Positions 55,875-64,000 of a stretch of 64,000 nt of DNA are shown piece by piece. The stretch is taken from contig JBBPTG010000089.1 in NCBI GenBank assembly GCA_038093975.1, positions 47,115-111,114 on the forward strand, written 5' to 3'. Made by a program: the position numbers and the translations under genes. This stretch comes from Chalciporus piperatus. Its lineage: Eukaryota; Basidiomycota; Agaricomycetes; Boletales; Boletaceae. The notes below the pieces were generated by a model. It was not told where the DNA came from and searched no databases. It was given only the letters and a program-made list of their open reading frames with translations. How positions within the stretch are numbered: the stretch's first letter is position 1; every line of letters begins with the position of its first letter.

Positions 55875-58800
55875 ATGTTGAAACCAAGCCGTCCAAGTGG
55901 CGGTCAATCCGACACTCTCCCTTCCCCGGCCCCAGGTTCACTTCGCACTGGAAAAGCGCGGAAACTATTCGGGAAAGCACGTCAGGTGGGAATCCTTCAA
56001 CCTTGCAGGCATCCGTTTCCTACATCATCCCTAGTTCTTTGGTCGATTCTCTCCACACCTTCGTGCACCCGACAACGACTGCAGCGGGGCTGTGATCACC
56101 GACCAGAAGGTCAGAGCTCTTGGATTTGTCAAGGAGGCCTGGCATTGCCAGTGACTCATCGTTTTACTCGTAGGGTTTTCAACCTGAACCCATCCTTGAT
56201 GAACCATCGCAACTACCTCAAGTAAACATCTCCGTCAAAGCCGAAGTCGTTCGCGATCAAAAGGTATGCTCCATCATGCCTACGCATTCATGAGAGCATT
56301 TGAGCTGGCGGGATATCAGGATGAAGCTACAAACGCGATCATGATTCCCAAAACCGACGACATCGAACGCGCCATCGATCAAGCTCAGCAACATGGGTCG
56401 AACATAGCACTACTTCCTGGAGTCGTGAACACCGTGACCAATAGCGCGACACAGGGAAACAACGCGCTGCAATCCATCGATGACATCAATTCAACGTATC
56501 TCCAGCCATTCAAGGTATTCAACACCGTGGTAACCGAACTCGCAAATGTACGTTCAACTTTCAAAAGGATCGACACAGCCTGACCGCGATGTACTCAGGT
56601 CCATCCGTACGCGAAGATTGCCTTGGCTGGGCTGTCTTCCGCTTCACAGGTGTGTCTCAAATTATTCCTGAGAGTGCGTTCATCGACTAGAAACCGGCAT
56701 AAACAGATCATCCTAAACCAAGTGAACCGCGATGAATCGGTCCTCAAGCTATTACCGAAATTGCGAGAAGTTGACGAGTTCCTCATCAAGGACGGCGAAC
56801 TTGACAGGATCCGTGGTATGGTTGACGTGCTTGCGCCGATGTCGAAACAAATTTTGGAGTGTGCGCAATTCGTGGACAAATATTCAGAGACGAAAGGATT
56901 TTGTAGGATTGTTTCGTTGTAATGTGGCTGCATATGCTGATTCGAACACTTGAACAGGGACGAGACTCGGAAAGAACGTTATATCTGAGACGGACGCGAC
57001 GATTGGGAAGTATAACGAGGCGCTGGACTCATTGATGCAGCAATTTCGGGACCACGCCGCACGGGACACGGTCGTGCAAGTTCATCGTATTGTTGAGGAT
57101 CTGGATCGACTAGGTCAGTACATTGGCGGTAGATTCGGGTCGATCACCGACATCGTATCTGACCTGTTGCAGGACAAGGCAGTCTGCCGTACGCGAGTGG
57201 GGCCGGATTCATTACCGCGAAGACCTGCTTGGACGGCACCAGGTTGGAAATTCTGGGTGAAATAACCGACTGGATTAAGAACGAGGACTCTCAACATATC
57301 TTCTGGCTCTCCGGGGTCGCGGGATCTGGGAAGTCGGCCATCGCGCATACGATCGGAAAATGGCTGAAGGAGGTCGGCTGGCTCGGTTCGTTTCTCTGCG
57401 TCGATCGCAATCGGGATGGCGATAGAAGAAGCTATTCTCGACGATCGCACGCGATCTGGCGGATCGCAGCGTTGGTCTCAGGCACGTTGTGGCAGAAGCT
57501 GTCTCCACGAACGCGTCGCTCAAGAATACGGTGGACATCGTCCAACAACTAGTCTCCCGTAAGCAGACCCAAAAGTCGGGATGAAGACAGTCGTTCACCC
57601 TCCACTAGGTCCAACAACGGGAGAGCTTCGTGCTGGAATCATTGTCAAAAGCTGTCACGCTGGAACCAATTATCATCGTCATGGACGCGTTGGACGAGAG
57701 CGACTCAGAGAGTTCTCGAGAGGCAATCCTCCAAGTGCTCCGACCAAACTTTCATCGAACGTCCGCGTTCTCCTCACTCCTCCCTGACATCAACGACGCA
57801 CTACATGACAAAGCCCACGTCCGCACCAAGACAATGGACAGTATTGACTCAGAATCTACTGAACGAGGCATCATTCATTACATTTCCCACCGCCTCCACA
57901 GTCTTCATGACCACTTGGACGAGGCTGATTACGCCATGCTCGCGCAAAAGGCCGACAGGCTTTTCGAGTGGGCGCGTCTCGCATGCGAATTCATCCGATC
58001 GAGGGCGCGAGGAGGATACAGCCCCAAAGATCGGTTTGAACTGCTCGTTACTTTGCCCGACCCAGAAGGGAGGTCATTGCTCAACCACATATACAATACC
58101 ATCCTAAACGAAGCCATCCACCATTCCACCAAAGCTCGTGCTCGCTTTCAATCGATGATGGGACAAATCCTCGGCACCCTCGAACTACTCCCCATGACCT
58201 CACTCAACGCTATGAGACAATTGTTCCCCGGAGACGAGGATCGATTCAGAGTTGAACTCGTCCTCGAATCTTTAACCTCTTTGCTGAGCGGCATCACCGA
58301 TCAATCTATCCCCGTCCGCCCTTTACACGCTTCTTTCCACGACTTCCTGACAGATCCATCCCGGAGCGGGCTATTCTTTGTTGACCTCATAAGGAACGAA
58401 ACACATCGTGTCCTTGCGTTCGCCACGCTTGGGGTTATGAAAAAGAACTGCATTTCAATATATGTGGTCTACAGAGTTCGTATCAAGAACAATATCTCAC
58501 CTCACCTCTCGTATGCCTGTTGATTCTGGGCTATTCATGTGCACGATGCGACGTTTGACGCACGCCTTGGAGCGGAGATCTGCTCGTTCTTTGGAAAGGA
58601 GTATTTGGTTTATTGGTTCGAGGCGCTCAGCCTCATTGGAGGGATTAGCGGTGCCCATGATGCATTGGAAGCTGGAGTGAACCCGATCGAGGTATGTTGG
58701 CGACATTCACTCTCTTGGATTCGTCTCATTGATGGGTCATTTATAGGGATGCGACGAATACTCGGACACGTTAGCCATAGCGCGAGACGCACAACGTTTC

Positions 58801-59900
58801 GTCCGAGTTTTCGGTGGTCCCATCTCCCAGAGCGCGCCACACCTGTATCTCTCAGCCCTGCCCTTTGCACCCAAGAAATCTGTCTTCGCTTCCTCAGTCG
58901 CTTCGAAGTTGAACCGGATTCCGCGATTTATTGTCGGACGGGATGAGGATTGGCCTTCAGCTCAGCTTCTATTGAGGGGACATCCCGGCGAAGTCATGTC
59001 TGTCGCTTTGTCGCCTGATGGAAAATGGATTGCGTCGGGTTCGAATGAATCGACTATCCGGATCTGGGACACCGAGACAGGTTCGCTAGTCAATGATCTA
59101 CGAGGTCATGGCAATTGGGTCACGTCGGTCGGATTCTTCCCGTGTGGCGAGAAAATTGTGTCGGGCTCATGGGAGGGGGAAGTCCGTATCTGGGATGTTC
59201 GAACTGGCTCCCAGATTGGCCGCCCTCTTGAAGGACATCAGGGCAGGGTCAGCTCAGTCGCGATCTCACCTAATGGCAAGCTGATAGCATCGGGTTCTGC
59301 AGCCAAGACCAACATCATATGGGATGCAGAAACATTCTCTCGAATTGGTTGTCTGAAAGGACATCATGGGCCAGTCTCGTCTGTGGCCTTCTCCCCTGAT
59401 GGCACGAGGATAGTATCGGGCTCGGATGATGGCACCATTCGGGTATGGGATGCGGCGATGCATCAACGGGTTGGCGGTCCATTCACTGGTTCCACGGAAC
59501 CCATCTTGTCGGTCGCATGGTCCCAGAACGGGAGGTTGATTGCATCAGGCTCACGCTGAGATCAGACGATCCTGCTTTGGGACCTGACACTGGTTCCCAA
59601 CTCGGCAGTCCTCTGCTAGGACATCAGCAGTACGTCAACTCTGTCACATTTTCCTTGGACAGCAAGCACCTTGTATCAGGCTCGCATGATCGAACCGTAC
59701 GAGTGTGGGATGTTGCATCCCGCATGCAGATTGGAAGCCCACTTGCAGGCGACACAGACTCCGTCACCTCAGTTGCAATCTCACGTGACGCCAATCGCAT
59801 CATATCGGGTTCCTGGGATCGGACAGTTCGCGTTTGGGACATGAACTCCACTTCGACGCTCGGGAGCACCTGTGGAACAGTGTGGAACCCGTATAAATAG
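55875..59900 (+). pseudogene. NACHT-WD40 (NWD/STAND) NLR-like gene, copy 2, decayed
   Basis: Starts MLKPSRPSGGQSDTLPSPAP, parallel to copy 1. Landmarks are VNISVKAEVVRDQK, IILNQVNRDESVLKLLPKLR, LPYASGAGFITAKTCLDG, Walker A GVAGSGKSA, Walker B IIIVMDALDES, and a WD40 propeller from 58910. Lesions: about seven bases lost after DRNRDGDRR (near 57430); an insertion next to a repeated GTCCAACAA (about 57550-57608); a shortened LTSR region near 57745-57785; a frame change near 58450; a TGA at 58521-58523 where copy 1 has Arg; and a frame break at 59557. The propeller ends early at about 59897. No full protein can be made from it. Confidence 0.85.
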
Positions 59901-60757
59901 CCGATTTAGACAGCACAATGTGACGTGCTGTCGCATCTAATTGGATGCCCTTTACAATTTTCCTCCCCAGACGGATAAATGTGAATAAATGTGCTACTAG
60001 TAGTGTAGACTTTAAGTCTTCAAGTAGCGCATAGTCCTGCCCGCGGGTATAGCCGACCGTTTGACAGCTGTCCTGTCCACGTCATCCTCTCCCGCCGGTT
60101 GCCTGTCCACTTTTGGTATCGAGTCTTTGCAGGACCCCTGCTAATCCCCCTTGGACCCAGATTGGGGTCCGGACAAATTTGGGCCCGAAGGGCCCGCTCC
60201 CGGATTTTTATCCGGACAAATGGAGGTCTTTTGATGGTAACCTGGATCACATATCCGGACAAGTCGAGCGTGGTGGGGGTCAGAAAATTGATCCTGAACT
60301 AAATTTCGGGCGCTGTTCATCAGAATCCTTAGTAGTAGAAAGTACTAGCAAGTACTCTGCATCTGCAAAAAAGATTTACAGCTGTAGAACACTGCATATC
60401 TCCATAGCTGAAATAGCTTAATGTCGTCATGGTGCCTGGTGCGTGGCAGCGAGCTGACTATATACAACTACCATAGCATAGGGCAGTACTATGACGAGCC
60501 TATATAGAGCATCAAACATATTTATATGCTACAATTGATACAATGTCCCTAATTGAAAGTGTATAAACTAAAGTGTTAAGCCGAACCAATAATGGGTTGC
60601 CGAAGCCACCCAAACGGAGTCTAATACGAGAGTGTCACATTTGCCAGGGTGGATGGGAGTGATTGTAGGTGGGGAACCTCGAGCGTGGGCCTACGATAAT
60701 TGTCAATTGCGGGCATTGTGGCAAACTAATGATACTTACGGATTTCGATCTAGCCTG
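59901..60757. other. Intergenic region
   Basis: No gene. The word TCCGGACAA recurs at 60169, 60211 and 60256. Confidence 0.45.
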
Positions 60758-61212
60758 TGTTATAGTATTTAAAAACTTTTCAAAACTTTTGCCTACAACG
60801 GTATTCGAACTCTGGACTTTGTCTACAACTTAGGGGTCAAGCCGGATTCATCTTAATCCGCTCCGGTAGTCCCTGTAGCATTACATAAACTATTACATAA
60901 TCAGGTCACGTGACAAAGGTCCAGACTTAGATGAGTCAGCAATGATGTCATGGCCTAGACCCTAATCCGTGCCTGGTACCTTTTCTTATCATCTTACCAT
61001 TTACCTTATTTATCTTTCCCTTTGTGTTTTCCTTATTCGGCTGTTGGTCTGTGCGCACTTCTCAATAGTATATAAGTAGCCCTGTACTTATCACAGACCC
61101 CAGTCTAATCCATTTGTTGCTTCACCGCAATTAAGCTTTAGTACTCAGCATACTCCTTCGCAAGGCTTAGTGTTGCCTTAAGTCCCCGCTGTGTTGTGAC
61201 TCAGTCATAACA
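60758..61212 (+). repeat. Putative 5' LTR of a Ty3/gypsy element
   Basis: Begins TGTTAT and ends ATAACA, a perfect short inverted pair; length 455 bp. It holds a TATATAAG core near 61068 and lies upstream of gag. The 3' LTR is outside the window, so the borders cannot be confirmed. No primer-binding site was identified with confidence. Confidence 0.5.
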
Positions 61213-61920
61213 CTTGGATTAGACTTGAAAACACCGCCTGGACTCTAGGGCTAAAGAGTTGGTCAAGAAGACCGTTTGTGTACGTGACACACAGGAGACC
61301 GCAACTCCATCCACTGCTGCATATACGGCCGTCCGCCGTTATAAATTGGATAACGTTGCTGTTCCCCATAGTGCACTAGGGGCTTTTTCGTGGTTCGAGA
61401 CGTCTTGGGGTCTGCGCAAGCACTAGCCCTCTGACTGTAGACACCACGCAGGTTCGTGTGATCACCTGTTGACGTCACACATTCGCCTTTTGGCTTTTCA
61501 TTTCATTTGGGCCAGCCTTTAGTGCCCCGTCTCTGTTACCCTCAGTACTATAGTATTTTGTTCGAAGACCGGATTGGGATCGTGCCCAATTGCGAAGGAC
61601 GACAAGGGAAAAGCGCGTCGCCGCCCCCTTGGCTGAGTCATACGTAGCAACGTAAGCCGGCAGCACCGCCGAGGTACAAAAATAGAAAACAATAAAAAAT
61701 AGTATCCTGTATTACGATAGCTTTTGCTGCTGCTCGAAAATAGAAGTTCGAGAGTAGTATATGTGTAAAATCAAATCAGATCTTGGGAAAATTCCTCAGA
61801 AGGTCTGCCGAGATTCCGATAAGCGTCGCAGGTATTACCTCCGCTCGAAAAAATATTTTCTTCGTCCTCGTGTCTGTCATCCCCAGAGAACCTTTGGAAG
61901 ATAGGGTTCAGTAAGGATAT
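61213..61920 (+). other. Untranslated leader of the gypsy element
   Basis: About 700 bp between the putative LTR and gag, without long plus-strand frames. Confidence 0.5.
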
Positions 61921-63252
61921 ATGTCAGCAGAGTTCTTAGATCAAGAAACACAAGCTCAGGGTTACAGATCTCCCCCACGTCACTTCCCTTCATCATCCGA
62001 AAGTTCACATCCCCCTACTCCCCGTCCCGAATCTCCGATGGCAGATCCCGCTGATCCCATCGCTGCTCTCACCGCCGCTCTGAAGGCGCTCATATCAGAC
62101 AATTCGGACTCCGTGTCCAAAAAAGTTGCCGACCCAGGAAAATGGGATGGTGACCGCACCAAGTTCCGTTTGTGGTGGGCGCAGGTTAACGCCTGGCAGT
62201 CCGTCCACACGTGGAAAAACAACAAAGTTCGATGCCTCGCCGTACTCTCACGGTTAGAAGGAAAAGCAGCTGGGTTCGCTCAGATGACAATAGAGAAATG
62301 GTCTCGGTACGAACTACTACCACCGCCACCAGTAGAAGGCGAACCAGAACCTGCTCGAGAACCTCTGGGATTACTAGCATGGCCCACGTGGACAATATTT
62401 TCACATCTCCTCAAATCACATTTCCAGATTGACGTCCTCGCTCATGAGAGTCTCAGGAAATTGGAAGCATTGAAGCAGGCTGGGAAACCTGTGGACATCT
62501 TCCTCCAGGAGTTTGAATTGTTAAAGGCGGAATCGGAGATTGAAGATGCTCATGCCAAAGAGCTTCTGAAAAAGGCAATAGATTACAAAATCTATTATCA
62601 GGCGCAAATCAACACCAATGTTGATGAGCAAAATCTGACCAACACGATCGACACTTACCGAAAGTTGGGTCGAACTTTCGAACGTATCGTTGTTGAACGC
62701 GGTGCTCCAGTTCGTCAGGCACCCGCGACTGCGCCAAGGCCTTCATCATCATATCCGTATCTCCCTCCTCGTTACCCAATTGCATCACGCCCACTCCCAC
62801 GTCCTCCCGCTCCATATGCGGCCCCCCGTTTCACTCCCACAGGCACACAGCCTGGTCGTGGAGCACCGATGGATCTGTCGGCACAGCAAATGCCAAGACC
62901 GTCGGTTCACGGCAATTGTTTCAATTGTGATCAGCCTGGTCACTTTGCTAACGCTTGCCCGAAACCGCGCCGTCCCCGTCAGAGACAAGTCGTTATGTGG
63001 GATCCCTATTCTCAACAATACGTTGAAACTTCCCTGCCGTTTGACAACCGGCAGATGCCCTTCGCAGGTACCATCCCTGCACCCTACCCTCCCCAATCTT
63101 CCCCCTACCCCGCTGGCCCGTCCACCAGCACAAGTTACATGTCGCATCAAGCGGCATATACCAATCAAGAAGCGGAAGCGTACTGGCGCGACCGCATTGA
63201 ATCAGAAGCCAAGGCACAGGCAGCCGAGGCTTTAAAAGGAAACAGCCAATGA
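61921..63252 (+). CDS. Gag polyprotein of a Ty3/gypsy retrotransposon
   Basis: 443 codons. Residues 40-130 are a polar lead and the start of the capsid-like fold (KFRLWWAQVNAWQS), followed by the retrotransposon gag block (LLKSHFQIDVLAHESLRKLE, LEALKQAGKPVDIFLQEFE). A Pro-rich linker leads to the zinc knuckle CFNCDQPGHFANACPKP (about residue 338). The frame ends in TGA at 63250-63252, and the next frame's ATG overlaps it (ATGA at 63249). This frame is intact. Confidence 0.9.
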   Translation: MSAEFLDQETQAQGYRSPPRHFPSSSESSHPPTPRPESPMADPADPIAALTAALKALISDNSDSVSKKVADPGKWDGDRTKFRLWWAQVNAWQSVHTWKNNKVRCLAVLSRLEGKAAGFAQMTIEKWSRYELLPPPPVEGEPEPAREPLGLLAWPTWTIFSHLLKSHFQIDVLAHESLRKLEALKQAGKPVDIFLQEFELLKAESEIEDAHAKELLKKAIDYKIYYQAQINTNVDEQNLTNTIDTYRKLGRTFERIVVERGAPVRQAPATAPRPSSSYPYLPPRYPIASRPLPRPPAPYAAPRFTPTGTQPGRGAPMDLSAQQMPRPSVHGNCFNCDQPGHFANACPKPRRPRQRQVVMWDPYSQQYVETSLPFDNRQMPFAGTIPAPYPPQSSPYPAGPSTSTSYMSHQAAYTNQEAEAYWRDRIESEAKAQAAEALKGNSQ

Positions 63253-64000
63253 GAGAAATGGGTTCTCGGCGGCGCGGACATAGTGTACCAAATGGTTGTA
63301 TTAGTATTACTCCTTGTGTTCCGTTTCAATATAACTTTTCTTCTTCTTCTGAAAGGGCGTCCCTTAGTGGCGTGGCGACAGAAGTAAAACAATTCGTGCT
63401 TAATTCCCTTAAGGTAAATTATTCGAAAAAAGAAATCCCATCAAAAATACATGTAAGGAATCAGAATCGGAAAAACGAGCTGGATCTCGCTATTACTATT
63501 ATGTACGATAAAGGGGAGCAATGGAAGAAAATGGAGTTTGCCGCTCTATTGGATTCCGGCGCAACTGAAACGTTTATAGATAAATCGTTCTGTGAGCGAC
63601 ATGGTTTGACACTGGAAGAACTTCCTTTTCCTATTCCAGTGTACAACGCCGACGGCTCAGAGGGAGCGATAGGCGGTGTCACTCACAAGGTTTCGCTTGT
63701 TTTGGGACATAATGGACATTTTGAGCATATGGACGCTTCGTTTCTGTACTTGGCACTCATCACATGATCATCGGCTACGATTGGCTTGAGAGGCATAACC
63801 CTGAAATTGATTGGGTGGCCAAACGAGTATGATTCACACGCTGTACAGATCAGTGCAAAGTAGTCAACTATCATTTGAATCGTTCTTTTTCTATTCGCAG
63901 AGTGTTTGAGGCGGGGCTCACCGAGAAAGTCCCAGTAGAGCTCCACGAATACTTAGATGTCTTTTCAGAGCAAGAGAGTGAGCGTATGCCTACCCGAAAG
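63249..64000 (+). pseudogene. Pol start with aspartic protease, frameshifted and cut by the window end
   Basis: The frame opens at the ATG that overlaps the gag stop. FAALLDSGATETFIDKSFC is the protease active site. The frame stops at 63765-63767; the protease end continues in another frame (IIGYDWLERHNPEIDW), and a TGA follows at 63830-63832. Beyond it, sequence typical of the link to reverse transcriptase (ELHEYLDVFSEQESERMP) runs to the window edge. So at least one frameshift and one stop are present, and the element looks inactive here. Confidence 0.8.

Noticed and set aside
60780..60830. tRNA-like 3' half on the minus strand
   Set aside because: TTCGAA is present, but no full cloverleaf could be drawn; it lies in the putative LTR.

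Overview
The window reads as an accessory-rich stretch of a filamentous basidiomycete genome, most likely an agaricomycete. Genes carry many short (about 50-60 nt) GT-AG introns. The gene families include a class I hydrophobin, FunK1-type fungal kinases, NACHT-WD40 (NWD/STAND) proteins, HNH_2 proteins, a Tad-like LINE and a Ty3/gypsy element. No rRNA, convincing tRNA or CRISPR was seen. Gene models were assembled by eye from splice consensus, so exon edges are inferences.

Region 1 (1-13.3 kb) is bounded by inverted arms of 1-1725 and 10785-12092. Each arm encodes a small secreted precursor with nearly the same signal peptide but a different mature part. The left precursor contains five tandem exon-intron modules of about 106-109 bp, each coding an 18-19 residue peptide, and is the most unusual object in the window. 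Between the arms lie a paraoxonase/arylesterase-like gene (4933-6260), a broken agaricomycete family gene (6903-8130), a hypothetical gene (8380-8889) and a nine-exon gene of unknown function (9348-10621). A dispersed repeat occurs four times.

Region 2 (13.5-25.2 kb, mostly minus strand) has an HNH_2 gene, a 2.5 kb foldback element with arms of about 1.1 kb, an NWD gene copy whose 3' end runs into that element, and a conserved-looking multi-exon gene of unknown role (22863-25228).

Region 3 (26-36.7 kb) is a housekeeping island: glycine cleavage H protein, class I hydrophobin, ATG18, a Cys6 protein with a minisatellite, a glutathione S-transferase, and a MUG/TDG-type mismatch DNA glycosylase. 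A degenerate interstitial telomere-like tract lies at 27.73-27.89 kb.

Region 4 (36.7-55.4 kb) holds three near-identical FunK1 kinase genes on the plus strand, each followed by an antisense remnant of the splicing helicase gene BRR2. The array is flanked on both sides by a 600 bp repeat. A 5'-truncated LINE with an intact reading frame sits just upstream of the second kinase with a clear target-site duplication.

Region 5 (55.5-60 kb) is a second, inverted and more decayed copy of the NWD gene. Region 6 (60.8 kb to the end) is the 5' part of a Ty3/gypsy element: putative LTR, gag with a zinc knuckle, and a protease/pol reading frame with a frameshift and a stop.
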